From Bradysia coprophila (taxonomy: Eukaryota > Arthropoda > Insecta > Diptera > Sciaridae): a DNA stretch of 64,000 bases. This document shows, one piece after another, positions 1-12,700 of this stretch. A program made the position numbers and the translations under genes. The DNA is taken from NCBI RefSeq assembly GCF_014529535.1, contig NW_023503670.1, forward strand, positions 434,001 through 498,000. Reading direction: 5' to 3'. The notes below the pieces were generated by a model that was given only the letters and a program-made list of their open reading frames with translations, was not told where the DNA came from and ran no database searches. How positions within the stretch are numbered: the stretch's first letter is position 1; every line of letters starts with the position of its first letter.

Positions 1-711
1 TAGGTACTGGTAATCTCATCTTGTTTGATAGTACTGTATGTGTATTTGAATTATATAAAGATACTTCCTTATCTTATCTCGAGCGATGGGTATAAACAAA
101 TTCGTTTGCACATTAAACGGATGATATTTGTGGAAAAAGCAATGACTTTCTTATAATTGAAAGTTTGTAAATACAATCAAAAATTAGGAATTAGCACATT
201 TTTGTTTTACGTATGTTTTATCTATTGAAAACGTTGAAAATTGAACATTGAAAATGTGGTAATTTGTTAATTTTGTTTTATATATCTGAAATGAGTAGGT
301 TTTGGGTCTACTTCCATCTTTTTTTCTTCACAGAAAATCTACATAGAAATTTTGATAACAAAAACCAAGTGAAAAACAAGTATTTTCATCACTTTGACTA
401 TTCGCACGCGCGTGCGAATAGCATCAGCCTCTTTTCATACCTCAAACGAATAGATCCATTTTTAATTTCTTCGCAAGACTGACGTTGTCGTTAATACTTT
501 TTGTCAAGACAATTACAACCAACTAGACAACAAACTGAATAAATTATAATATTTTAGGTATTTCAGAAAGGTGGTTTTAAAATTGCATAAAAATGATAAC
601 CTTTGGATATCTGAATTTTGTTGTTTCTTTTTTTTAGAAATGTATGATATGAATACTATACGGAATACTTGAAATAAAGCCGTTGTGCATCTCTTTTGAG
701 CTAGTTTAAAA

Positions 712-810
712 AATCAATTACATAACTCGGAATAAAAACTCGGTTTTGTCTCGGATCAACAAAATCCATACGAAAACTCTACTTTTCGTTTTTTTATCCC
801 ACACCGTAAA
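712..810 (+). repeat. Dispersed repeat family member (CTCGGATCAACA type)
   Basis: The stretch with TACATAACTCGG, CTCGGATCAACAAAAT and a 'TACTTTTCGTTTTTTTATCC'-like tail recurs, diverged, at about 22380-22490, in both arms of the foldback at 22684-22992, and at 40325-40392. This marks a mobile or mobilised family in this genome. The class is unknown. Confidence 0.55.
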
Positions 811-1000
811 GGCGTGTGCCACAAAAGCATTTACCACCGAGTTACACTTTTCGTCGCTGAGTTGAGAAATAGTTATTTTCCTACCACATGCTAAAATGCT
901 TTGAATCGAATTTGCTAAAAAAAAGTCCTTTAAACTACTAGGCATTTCCCTCCCTACACTCGTAAATGAAGTTAGCATACTATATCAGGAAGCTACCTCA

Positions 1001-1079
1001 ATATCTCGTACCACGGGGAGTAAAAGTACCTCGGGCTAACGCGCTCGGATAGTTTTACTCCTCTTGATACGAGATATCT
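1001..1079. repeat. Palindromic short element, copy 1
   Basis: An imperfect palindrome running from ATATCTCGTACCACGGGGAG to GATACGAGATAT, with a centre of GTACCTCGGGCTAACGCGCTCGGA. A second copy with the same centre and arms lies at 59272-59360, inside an intron of the Bckdhb gene. The shared arms and the distant second location suggest a MITE family. Confidence 0.6.
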
Positions 1080-1490
1080 AATTACCTCTCTGAGATAGTA
1101 ATCTAGTATTAGTATAAGTTATGAACAACGTTTTTCCTAAACGACTTGGGAAATAAGCGCCGAAGTGTTTCCCTAGGGTGATAAATTCAACATTATTTCA
1201 TCATTTTAAAATTTGCTTTGCTTTGTTGAGCAAATCAGTGTATGGATTTTGATTGGAAATAGATTTGCTCAGGTGAATTGTACCGAGCCTAAAGGACACA
1301 CATAGATTCGAAATCTACCATTGTATTTGATTTCTTTTAAACAAAAGAAGTGAAAAATCAAAGGATTATAGCGTGATAAGATTGCTGTTCGAATGAAAAC
1401 ATAAGTTCTTAATTAAAAGGCAATCTATCAATTTGTCTTTCAGTTTTTATTCAACATCAATTAATAAATACTATAAATTAACGTACTTTC

Positions 1491-2012
1491 CTAATGTGTT
1501 GGAGCGCCATATCGTGAGTCGAAAAGTGGTGGTGGATACGGACCCGACACTACTGTATCCTGAATGGCTTCAACTGGCGGTCCATATTCATTGGTTGGAG
1601 CGACAATGTCTTGATGAATGGCAGGTGGTCCATATTCCTGGACTGGATCAGCTGGTGCAGGATATGGATGACTTACAACAACTTCCGGCAAACTTGGAAT
1701 TTGTGGTGGTGGTGGTGGCGGAAGATATTCGTTTGCAGGTGGTCCGTATTCGTGCGATGGTTCAATCGGAGCTGGCTCATCATGATGTGGTGGTCCATAT
1801 TCGTTTGATGGTTCAACTGGAGCTGGCTCGTCATGATGAGGTGGACCGTATTCCTGAACTGGAGCTGGTGGTGGATAAGGCGCAGAAATTCTTCTGTCGG
1901 GCACACCGTAGCGAGTCGATGGAGGCGACAAATGTGAGACATCGCGCTGATGGATGGAATGGATTGGTGCGGACAGGGCACATCCAGATAGTAAAATAAC
2001 CAATAAAAGTTC
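1491..2012 (-). CDS. Secreted proline-rich EYGPP-repeat protein (main coding exon)
   Basis: A minus-strand exon encoding about 173 residues that begins with a hydrophobic segment (ELLLVILLSGCALSAP), typical of a signal peptide core with cleavage after LSA. The rest is low-complexity and proline-rich: five EYGPP motifs, plus EYLPP, RYGVP and RYGAP, separated by HHDEPAP-type spacers and a PPPPPP run. Tyrosine/proline repeats of this kind are common in insect cuticle, chorion and other extracellular matrix proteins, so a structural secreted role is inferred. The frame has no ATG: it is open back to a TAA upstream of the hydrophobic region. A splice acceptor (TTTAAAG, then GAA CTT) sits at 2012/2013. 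I therefore infer a tiny first coding exon ending in ATGAAG or similar further upstream (above 2013), which I could not place. Stop TAG is at 1491-1493. No homologue is named with confidence. Confidence 0.7.
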   Translation of the reverse strand, partial: ELLLVILLSGCALSAPIHSIHQRDVSHLSPPSTRYGVPDRRISAPYPPPAPVQEYGPPHHDEPAPVEPSNEYGPPHHDEPAPIEPSHEYGPPANEYLPPPPPPQIPSLPEVVVSHPYPAPADPVQEYGPPAIHQDIVAPTNEYGPPVEAIQDTVVSGPYPPPLFDSRYGAPTH

Positions 2013-2048
2013 CTTTAAATGATACGGAAATAGAGGGAATATTAACAA

Positions 2049-5000
2049 GAGTTATCTGATAAATCGGCTATAACAATTCAATTTTATGCAACAAAGTGTT
2101 TGCTAAGTCAGTAAAACTCTGTAAAACCGAGCTGTTGAAAATACTTAGATCAACAGAAGTAGCAGAGTCGATAGTTTTATTAATGATTGAAATTTTCGTG
2201 TAGATGTAATCGTTGCACTTACCATGTTTGATGGTAATGTTACCAAAGTAATTTTGTTTATTTGATGGCAGAAACACTTGTGATGACATGTTTGAAAAAA
2301 TAATTGCTTTTATACAAAAAAAAACTACTTAACCTACGATTTGAAAAGTGCATATGGTGCATGGTGCATACGATAGAAAAACCGGCTTTAGGAACAAGCG
2401 GAAAGGTTATTTATAAATTTACTACTGCACTTATTATAAATTAAGTGAAGGAAGTAACTTTGCCAATGCTAAACGTTTGGCAAACGTAACGAGTTCGACG
2501 TAACGCTTCGAAACTCGTTTTTATTGTTACGGTTAGAAGGGTCATTTAAATTTGCTTCTCCAGGGCATTATTTTAAGCTGATTGAGACACAAGGTAGTTT
2601 TTAATTCAACTGTTTCGTTAATCAAATTGAATGTAGTGACAAAAACATTTGGGAGTTTTGAATGATCTGTCTTGGAAGCGAACAGCTCTAAAATATACTC
2701 CTCAACTTCTGGTAGAATTTCAATTATCGAGTACATGAAAACTTTTGCTCAAGAGTTATAATGCGAAAATGCGTTCAAAAGTGAAGGCATGTCAGAAGAT
2801 CTCGACAATAGTTTTTTGCAAATAACTCAAGAAATAATTATTTTAAAACATTACAATGCTGTAATTATGTCGACCTTCGAAATGTCTGCAGGTGGAATAT
2901 ATGAAACAATTGATGCAAGTGAATTCATGGGAGCTATGACCAAAAATATTGCAAATGTTCGGAGAGTTCGCCTTCCAACATGGACATTACTCGTTGCTGA
3001 AAGATATCGATTCTTATGCATTAATGGCTGATAAACCATTTTGACTGCAATTCGATCACTGGAAAATATTTAAGTACTTCGACCTGTCTGTCTATGTTAC
3101 GACTAGTTTCAACTATCCAACGATACCAGACATCTTCTGATGATCACACAGTGAGTGTTCAATCGAAAAAATTAAGGAAGCGTATTCCCTATAGAGTTCA
3201 AAGACGAATCTAACGAGATATCACTCATTTAAATCGGAAACCCATTGTTCCCAAAGGTAATAAAATGAAAATCACCTGAAGTGAATCAGTGAATCAAAAC
3301 ACACAAAACCTTCGTCAACTCAATCTCGCACCTAACTTATTTGTATTTCAACACCTTGTGTTACTGGTATATTTTTCCACATGGGATCTCGGTATACATG
3401 TTTACTGCACTTTCCCACATTTTATCGATGGGATAATTCTCTCCAACGTTCGTGCCTATAAAACACATTCACACGAATTGGCAAATATTTGGCAAACCCA
3501 TCCGAAACCTAATAACGAATAAAAAAAAAATATTCCCATATACATACCGCCATCAAACAAACAAATAAATTCAAATGTGAAACGTGTCGTCCACAAACAA
3601 CATAAATCATTGCGTATCCTCATCTCGTAAATAGGATGAGTTGGAGAAAGACGAAGGTAAATTGTACGTACGTAAATTTTTGAAAAATTTGTACGAGGTG
3701 AAGGTCATAAGCATGACCTATTTTCGTTCGCTCCACAAAATGTGGAAATTCTTGTTATGTATATCCTTTTTACGTTCCGTGCACAACCGAACCAACCACA
3801 CACCATACACACAGCACCCGATATAACGCTTCAACACAGTTACACTCAGTGGCAAACAGATATTCAAACAGCCAGAAAATTGTATTCCGAAATATAAATC
3901 GGTCAGGGATGTCTTTGTTCTTTTGCTGTACGAAAACCTCACATACACCCGAAAACATAAATAAATGGGATCGAGAATGCAGTTTGGGGCTTTTTCTGGA
4001 ACAATTTTCGTTGTCACATAAATTTCCAAATTTTACTCCTATTGGGCGCAACAATTCATTTTACTTTCATCAAGTGATTAGTTTTCAAATGCATACCCGA
4101 AGACAAGTGGTTTCAATAGTAAAATTGATGGTAAGAATACACAAAGACAAAACGAGTACAGAATCGGAAAACTCTCAGATCGACGAGCTAGACTCGATAA
4201 CCTCGATAGACTTGAAGATAAAATTATCGTCGGTTTGTCACAGTTTACAATTTTAATAAAAAAATTGTCATGGTTCATCTGTTCCTGTTCCAGCACGAAC
4301 TTCCCAACCAACGACGGGAACCATTTCTAAAATTCAATTAAACCGAAAGGAAATATTGGAATGCGAGAACTGAACATCATTTCTTACAGAAGACATAAGA
4401 CACATCTAAACATCCAGCACATAGTAAAGTGTGATGGAAACAGAATGTATATATGTTTGCTGCTGCTGACGTTCGACTATTCAAAGGGAGGAATTTTCTA
4501 TATACTAACGAGTATTCACCCATTTACCGGCTTATATGGAAGCTTTGAATAGACAGATGTGTGGCGTCTCCAAAGGATGATGTAATCGATTGTAGATGTA
4601 TGACGTCATTGTCGTTTTGTAATAAGGGAAACCGTCGAAATTTATCGTTACATTGTGTATCGCACCATTCTACAACAGATTGTGGAAAGTACTACTTTAT
4701 TGTTATGTAAGTGCCGTTGATGATAGGCAAATCTTTCGGCAAATGTTTGTAAACGAATTGTAAGAATGGAGAATTATTTGCTCTTGTTGAGAGTTTGCTA
4801 TCCGAAGTTCTATTTATGTGATTGCTTTATAGAATTTTTGCTTGTAAATAAAACTGAGTCGAGTGTAGATACATAATGGGAATGGATGGATATACATGGG
4901 GTGATATTATCATTGTTATATCTTTCCTTTTGTCATTTCTACGTTCATAGAGGCCGATAAAATTAGAATGTCGCACAATTTCCATTGTAAAAGAAATCGG

Positions 5001-6008
5001 TTTTCTGAAGAAGAAACAGACTATTAGGCTGTTGCCATTTTTGCAGAGATTATGTTTCGATGGTGATTGATTTCAGTACTTTTTGATACTTGAACCACAA
5101 TCTGAATACCGTCCAACAAACAGTGGATGAAGCAAGTTAATGTAATGAATTTTTGAAGCGTTTTAATCGTTATAAAAGGTGTGTTTATTGCTCTGCCTTT
5201 TATAGATAACGAGAGTAAGTACTGCACATTGGATTCTTTATCAGCTAATGGTTCTATTTACATAAGTAACAAAAATATCGTGGGCAACATGACTCCAGGG
5301 TGTATCTTCGATATCCCAGGAACTACTGAACTCATTTTGATAAACTTTTTCATCCCTGAGAGGTTTACTAAAGTAATGAATTTTGAGCCCGATATAAACA
5401 GTGAAATTAGCATTTTTCGTTGTATTCATTTTTTCTACAATATCTTCCAAACCATCGCCCATTTGACTTCATATCGGGCTCGAAATTCATAGTTTCACAC
5501 CTTTCAGGGAAAAAGTGTATCAAAGTCGGTTCACTAGTTCCAGAGATATCGGCGATGCGTTATTTAGTGATGTTGCCCACGGTATACTCGGCCATTATAT
5601 CCTTTTACGGGTGGCAACGTCGTCAGCTATCAACAGTGACGACCGAATGGCCTCTGGTTACCGTGGCCATATAAATACATAGAAAAATGTAAGAGGACGT
5701 CCAATGATAAAGTAAATGATTTTGTTTATACCGATTGAAAGTTTCTTAATCGAACGAAGTAGTAGACCCGATAATTGTGGTTTAACAGCGTTCTCGTAAC
5801 AGAGTTCTCACTAATCTCAAGGGTTTGACTCAATATGCATGCAGCAATATCCAACACATTCAATATGCAATATTGGCGTTTTAATACATAAACGTGCTTA
5901 TCAACGTTGATGTTCATGACTAAATGTGGATTGAATTGGATTGACATGCATTAAAGATTCTTGAGTATAACGATATAGTATAGAATGAATATGAAAAATG
6001 TCGCTATG
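2049..6008. other. Intergenic sequence, no gene recognised
   Basis: About 4 kb with only short ORFs. Two minus-strand ATG-started ORFs (2068-2289, 73 residues; 2542-2736, 64 residues) have a plausible coding look. The first contains a good donor-like CATGGTAAGT, but I could not connect it to any exon. A 42-bp-armed hairpin lies at 5354-5510. Nothing else is supportable. Confidence 0.5.
5354..5510. repeat. Inverted repeat, about 42-bp arms, 75-bp loop
   Basis: The left arm (5354-5395) ends ATGAATTTTGAGCCCGATAT. The right arm (5471-5510) starts with the reverse complement of that sequence with one mismatch, and continues to pair with CCCTGAGAGGT imperfectly. It is probably a decayed foldback element. 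No target-site duplication was identified. Confidence 0.6.
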
Positions 6009-6328
6009 GGGGAACTATATTAACACCCAAAATTATTTTCCCCCAAATTTGACAGATGCAGCAAATTTATTTTCCCCAAAAATTTTCCAGAAAAATTTCG
6101 GAAAATCGGCAATTTGTTCGTGGGTGTTAATATTCTTCGGTGCAGCACCTTTAATGTATGGGAAAAATTTGGGGGATAATATTTAAAGGTGCTGCACCGA
6201 AGAATATTAACACCCACGAACAAATTGCCGATTTTCCGAAATTTTTCTGGAAAATTTTGGGGGAAAATAAATTTGCTGCATCTGTCAAATTTGTGGGAAA
6301 ATAATTTTGGGTGTTAATATAGTTCCCC
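6009..6328. mobile_element. 320-bp foldback transposon with 9-bp target-site duplication
   Basis: Two 146-bp arms (6009-6154 and 6183-6328) are inverted complements with about two mismatches, around a 28-bp loop. The ends read GGGGAACTATATTAACACCC and its complement. The 9-bp GTCGCTATG occurs immediately before (6000-6008) and immediately after (6329-6337), an exact target-site duplication. There is no ORF of consequence. A 9-bp duplication with long terminal inverted repeats fits non-autonomous Mutator-like (MULE) elements. That class call is inference from duplication length and architecture. Near-perfect arms imply a recent insertion. Confidence 0.9.
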
Positions 6329-7249
6329 GTCGCTATGCTTGACTTTGATGATTTGTGGATCATCGTCAGCTAAGTAGTTGCCGTTTTAGTCTCCAGCAGT
6401 CTGAACTTGATAACAATGTGAAACCTGGTTTAACTAAGTTTAATTGTTGTATTTTCGATTCGATCAAAAATTATGTAGATAATTACGGTTTGCTTATTTT
6501 ATCACAAGCGGACCGTTCTATTATCTGGGATCGGAACCACATTTTTTTAATCACTTATTTTACCCGTGAGATTCCCAAGAACTATGATTTTTTCGTCCAT
6601 CGTAGCATTGAATGGTTTTTATGTCTTAAGGCCCGTCATTGGGAAATGGCAGGACAGTTTCCCGAAAATGTCTGGAAAATTTTATCACAAAAATTCACCG
6701 AAAAAATTCAAAGTTAAACATTTTCTCTTCATATTTTTCTTAGGTGAAGTTTATATCATGGCGCCATGCTAGTAAGGCACCGTGAGGCAAGTCCACACTA
6801 CAATTTTTTTTATGGACTGAGGAACATACAGCAGCTTCTTGACTTTTCCCCCTTGGCTCCAATGACTCTTAAAGTATGTTAATCGTAATCTGGGCGTCAA
6901 TACGAGTTCAATTTGGTAAAGATTTGGCCGAGATATTTCAAAATCTAGATTTTTGTATAGGAATGGTCAGGTTTCACCCATTCTGAAATGATGAATTTAG
7001 CCAACATTTGCTTGCTTGTGGAAAATTTAGATTTACAGAATTACAGTGGTAAATTTCACTTGCGCACGGAATTTGTAACAGCTAGTCTTTTATCACATGG
7101 TTTTCAGTGTTCATGCTATAGTTTATGTTATTACTGTATTTTGTCGGTTTAATCTCTCACACTTACGCTTAAAACGCTTAAAACTGATTCCCGTAAAGAA
7201 TCGCCAGAGTCAAATCGCAAAAAAAATAAAAAATCTCTAAAATATGAAG

Positions 7250-7375
7250 AAACGTCAAGAAAAATCGTCAGAAAGTCAAAAAACGCCATGAAGCATAACA
7301 AATTGAAAATTTGACTTTATGGCGTTTCTTCACCCTTTAGCGATTTTTCTTGACGATTTTTCACATTCACATTTT
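7250..7375. repeat. Short foldback repeat
   Basis: AAACGTCAAGAAAAATCGTC and AACGCCAT on the left are complemented by ATGGCGTT and CGATTTTTCTTGACG on the right, around an AAATTGAAAATTTGA centre. No coding content and no clear target duplication. Confidence 0.6.
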
Positions 7376-7639
7376 CTTGGTGACCAAAAATCGCAAAGGT
7401 GTGAATAAACCCCAAATTGTGATGAATTGTAAAAAAATCTTGATGATTTGACTTTGGCGATACTTTACGGCTATGTATGGTCCACACAGCAAGGAGATTC
7501 AGCTAAAGCCAAACCTGCACAAACTTACGAATTTAACACAATTAATTGTATACAAAACTGTCGCTCAGAGTTTGTACAAAGTTCAAGGACGTACACGAAT
7601 TTTTCGAAAAATCTATTTTTTTCTTTAAGACACTGTGGG

Positions 7640-8449
7640 GTTGAACAAAACCTAAATAGAGTCGCGACACCACCTCTGATTTTTTTTCATGTTCTGGTTG
7701 AGGGACTCGAGTACTACACGAAACTGTATTCAGTTTCCCGATCTGTCCAGCCGTTTCGGAGAACCGGCACACGTGGCCGTGCGGGACACACGAGTCAATT
7801 TAAATACAGATTGTTATAGCAACGGATAGAGGGACTAATTGTAAGTTAATTCGTGTCAAAATTGATTCTCTCAACAACCTGGCCACGGAGCAACAGCCAG
7901 CTAAAGTCGAAATTTCGACATTTTTGACGAAAAAACTTTGAAACTCTTTGAATGGCGATAATGGTAGAGTATTCCATGCTCCATTAAACGCTGTGAATGG
8001 ATTTTACAAAATTTGTCTGAATTGTACAATATTTGAAAAAGTTTATTTTCACCATCCTCGTCGAAACTTCAACTCATCTGTAATACACAGGTAGACCCTT
8101 CTTGTATCAAAACAATAATGCAGTCTTACCTTTACAACGATACCAACCTTTACATACCAGCCTCACAACAAGTATCTGTTACGACATTTCGTTTGCAGCA
8201 AGGTCACTCCTGCTACGAAGATTTCAATTTATTATCCATCTTCAAGTGCCCGTTCCTTTAGGATGAGTGGTATTATTATCCATTCTTCATAAATAAGTGG
8301 TTTAAGTTATTTGAAGCATTTGTTACATTAATTACGTGTATCTGTAGTCGGTTAAAGTTTCGTGTAGTACTCGAGTCACTCAACCAGAACAGTAAAAAAA
8401 ATCAGAGGTGGTGTGTGGTGTCGCGACTCTATTTAAGTTTTGTTCAACC
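7640..8449. repeat. Long inverted-repeat pair with 633-bp spacer
   Basis: The left arm (7640-7724) carries GTTGAACAAAACCTAAATAG, GTCGCGACACCACCTCTGA and GAGTACTACACGAAAC. The right arm (8357-8449) is its reverse complement, with a short GTGTG insertion and a few substitutions. It could be the terminal repeats of a non-autonomous element or an inverted duplication. The spacer has no long ORF. Confidence 0.65.
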
Positions 8450-9361
8450 TAAACAGCCTTGATGAAGTAGGATTCTTTTGAAAAACAGCCTACCGAAATC
8501 GGACGCATTTTCTAGTGGACTTTTTTGTATGTGCTTAGAAAGCTATTCGACCCAAGGAGCCAAAACCACTTTCAAAAAAATTCTTCGAAGGTTGTGTGGC
8601 TGGTGAAAGGTGAACAAAAACCGAAAACTTGCACTTTTCTTACAAAAAATTCTCCAGTTACACAAGCCGTACAGGGTCGTGTGGGGTGTCATTAGAAAGG
8701 TAATCACACGTCCTATTGAGCCGAATAGGGACTTATTGGTCTTAAAATTGTTATATATTTAACAGCATTTTACAGTATTTATAAATAAAATAATTCTGCC
8801 AAGTTCTTGGAAGGTGGAATTGTACCAAGAATCGATGCAACATTTCCACGTTGAATTGAGAGTGCTAACCGCTGGAACATAAAACTCGTCGCTCTTTTCT
8901 CGTGAGTAACTTCAGCGATCTTGCTCCCAATTGCTTTTATTAGTTTAATTGCTTATTTAAATAAATTGTTCTCGCAAATCGACGTAGTGTTCGTACTTCT
9001 TTTCTTCCGCGTGTTTTGCAGCCCAACCTGAAATATGTGAAGACTTACACTGTTCTTACAGAAATTTCTCGAGGTACTCGTACATGGTCGTGTGAGGTAT
9101 CATTTGAAAGATAATTTTATGTGCTTTTGGGCCAAATAGGGACTTATGGAATTTGGATGCATATGCGATGCAATATAGACACTTAAACATTTCAACTTCT
9201 ATTTCATCGTAGATGCATCCAAACCACATAAGACCCTATCCTAAGTGTATTTTGGACCACCCTACTACAACATTGAATAATTTTTCCACTTCGATCTGCA
9301 AGCAAATCCCGAACGAACACAAAGAGACGAACACAAATTGTTTGTTTAAATTGTTTTTGTT

Positions 9362-9394
9362 TTTATTTCTTTTGTCAATATAAATAGTTTTATT
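9362..9394 (-). terminator. Candidate polyadenylation signals of Rgl
   Basis: Two minus-strand AATAAA hexamers (9362-9367 and 9389-9394) lie 320-350 bp downstream of the Rgl stop codon. Which one is used is not known. Confidence 0.4.
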
Positions 9395-9715
9395 AATTAC
9401 ACGGCATAATATACACGACTTTTACCTACATATCATACAAAATATATATTTAATAATATCCACGTCAATAAGGACTTAGTGTTTTTATGAGTATACTAGT
9501 GGTATGTTTTTATCAACTTTTTCTACTTCTTGTAACTCTTGTACTATTTTTAATAGACTTGTCACGCAAATTGTAAAATTGTAGTAAAAAAAAGACTATT
9601 TTTTTGGACCATTTCATGGTTGATTAAGTAAACTTTAAAAATTTTAAGACATATGTGCGTGCGTGTAAGCTACAATCCCACTATATCCCGATATGTCTCT
9701 AATTTTTACAGCAAA

Positions 9716-12700
9716 TCAATTATTGTCGTCTTTTTTCGGTCGCAAAATGAAATTCAAATTAAAGGCCGTATTAACGGCATAGTAAACATTTGCATTGGAT
9801 GGCATGACCAGCTCTTTTTCGGGCAATACTTGTGCCAATGTGTACCTATCCGGATCACCTTCCAGACCCAATTTCATCATAGAGTTACGGATCACTTGCG
9901 GTGTCCGCTCATTATTCCCTAACATAATACTTTTGTACAGAACGATACCGTCCAGTTCCACGTTGTCCGTTTCGTATGTAACACGAATGATGTAAAAATC
10001 GGGCGATGCAGAGTTCTTCACGGACGCATTCTGGACTAATTGCGGATTGATCAATGGATATTGACTAGCAGATGACTTGCAGCTGTTCGTTTTTGTGTTA
10101 TTCGATTTATTACCGCTGGACGTGGATTCAATTGATATGGAGGACACGCTGCTTGCTTCGGACATTATCGAAGCCGTTGGAGGAGTGGCATTTCGATCAA
10201 GAGAATTGTTTCTCGAACTGAAAATGATTTTTTTTAATGTTTCACGTATTTCTTACATTCATTGATGTGTTGTACTCACTCGGATGTGTTTATTTCACAG
10301 TAAAACTGGGAACCGGCACCACTGCTCGAATTCGATGCAATGGAATCGCTTTTCTTGTGTCCTTGCGCTCGTCTCTGCTCGGGCGGCTCCAATTGACACG
10401 ACAGAGTGTGTGCTTCCCTCTCATCCAGTACTAATAAGCTAGCGAACCATCGGTCGAACAGATGATCGTCCGGTAAATGATATGCATTGGCAGCACCTTG
10501 TAACAGCTTAATTTGAGCTAAAACCTCAAATTCCTTACGCTTTTTATCAAAGTTGATGAGATCGTTTATTGAGTCGGGTATTGCGGCATGGATCATCGTC
10601 AGATCCGTCAAAAATGTTCCCAGATATGGTATCGTTCCATGGCTGATATGTGTGTTCTGCTGAACAAATTTTTGATTCATTAATGGCATTGATGTTACCG
10701 GTAATAGCCATCAAGTTACTAACCTGTCGCTGAAACACTTTCTGAAGATGACGGTCATTTTCACCGGCAGTGTCTGCAAATTTGGCCGTTCCTTCTCTCA
10801 TAAGTACCTCACGTTGTGCACAAGCATTATTATCTTCCGAAAAGATTCGCGCCAGCTCGTTGAATATTTCCAGCTGGATTTCCGATGACGAAACGAAATT
10901 TCTTTATCAATATTTGCTCAGAGTGTCAATAAGATCTAAGTTCTTTACCTTTTCTCGTACTAATGCCGCCCACGTCTTCGACAGTCGATACACAGCATTG
11001 GATTGAAGTCCAGACACAATCGCTTTCAAGGACGAAAAGTTCTTCAAAACTCTAAGCTCTTGAGCAATGTCAATCCAAGTTGCAATGTTCATGGCTCGTT
11101 CCTGGAATAATCGAATTGAGGACTTGAAGATAAAACTTGACGTTAAAGACAAATATTAAAACTGCGAACAAGGACCAATAATATCAAGTGAAGCTTAGTA
11201 TGCCCTTTCAGATGACCGAGAAATAATGGTATCTCTGACCACGGATTCACAGATTCATGTTTCAACGCTTAGCAAAATGTGGATACAAACAAAACAGTTT
11301 TTAAAGGCGTACTGGGCGTAGTAACGTTCTTATAAAATTTAAGATTGAAGGGATTGTACTTTGCATTAGAATGCTATTACAAAGCCGCATCTCGTACTAG
11401 CATCCCGAGTAAAAATAAAAGAGACGTCTCACGTCTCACAATACAAAGGATTTAAGACCGTGAGACGTCTTTTTTCGAACCTTTGAGACTTTCATTTTTA
11501 CTCGGATGTCAATGTCGATATTATCTGATAAATAAATCGCCACCGGGCACGATATTATATCGCTCGAGGTGGTATGAAAATACATTCAACTTCATATCTG
11601 GCTTCAAACCAAAACGTTCACCTCTTCAATGAAAGCTTTCACACTCGACTTTTACTATGAAAACTTTTCATTTACAAGTCGAGTGTGAAAGCTTTCAATT
11701 TCAATGTTCGTTTAGCATATAGTTTACCTGCGGTTTGAGTCTTGGCTCGATGAGTATACTGGATATCACTCGAAATGAAACCGCATTGAACTGTGTTACT
11801 GTTGCAATTACGGTCTATAAAAAAAGAGTAGAAAACGACGTGCCAGGTTTATTTTACGTTTTGTTTTGTTCGTTAATTATGAAAACAAACCCATACATTG
11901 GCTTCATTTTTATCACGCTCGCGTTTCGACCATGTCGCACCAAGACATTGATGTGGTATGAGTCGTTTGAATAATTCCTGCATTGAACACACAACATTGC
12001 ACTGTGATTATGAGTTAAACATTAAAAGTTATTTTTCGGTTACCATATCCATTCTAGTAAGTTGTTCAGCAAAATGCTTAACCGGTATGTGTGGAAAGCG
12101 ATACGCTTGAAGTAAATGTGCAGGCGGAAGAAAAGCTGGCGTTAAACACAAATCATTGAATTGTTCAGCATAATCCGCGTATTCATTATTATCCCATGGC
12201 AGTGACGGTGCTGCTCTTGCTCTAGCTAATTTATCTAATCTATTTAAAGCTTTATAATGTATTTCCGAACTGGACAGCCGTGACGATGTGAATGCAATAA
12301 CTTTCTTCAGATTCTGTTGATTCCAATCCTCCGGGTAGCCATCCATCCACACATGCAACGCTGACACCAAACTTTTTTTATGCTCCTCTGCCAACGGTTC
12401 GTGTATGGAGTCCGCGTGTAATCGTTCGTATCGCTGCAGTAGTAAGTCTAAAATCTGTTCGGGTTTCGCGAATGTTCGATACGTGGCTAAGAATACGTTG
12501 ACAAACGTACTTTCCAGTTCGCCATCATCTTTCGATAAAGCGTCGACGAGACGTTCTAATGTTGCGGCCTTCACAAATCGTACTCGTACCGTTTCCCATT
12601 CGAGATGTGAAATATCTTCGTCCGAGTCTTGCTGTAAAAATTTAAAGTTTCATTTAGAAAGTGGCAGGTAGTAAGCGATTTATGGTTCTATCTCGTCTGC

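Larger units (their letters stand above)
1..1490. other. Intergenic sequence, no gene recognised
   Basis: AT-rich sequence with only short ORFs and no recognisable protein similarity. It holds one member of a dispersed repeat (712-810) and a palindromic element (1001-1079), listed separately. A TTTATT at 1446-1451, which is AATAAA on the minus strand, probably serves as the polyadenylation signal of the minus-strand gene ending at 1491. Confidence 0.6.
6338..9715. other. Intergenic sequence downstream of Rgl, repeat-bearing
   Basis: No recognisable protein. A 120-residue plus-strand ORF (6355-6717) lacks any family signature. An inverted repeat lies at about 7250-7375, a wide inverted pair at 7640-7724/8357-8449, and a diverged direct repeat at about 8580-8720 versus 9010-9140. 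The right end should be the 3' UTR of Rgl; minus-strand AATAAA candidates are at 9362-9367 and 9389-9394. Confidence 0.5.

Noticed and set aside
3718-4256. Overlapping ORFs of 94-135 residues on both strands
   Set aside because: Mutually overlapping in several frames in AT-rich DNA with no recognisable motif; likely chance.
6355-6717. 120-residue plus-strand ORF
   Set aside because: No domain, no splice logic and adjacent to transposon sequence; not enough to call a gene.
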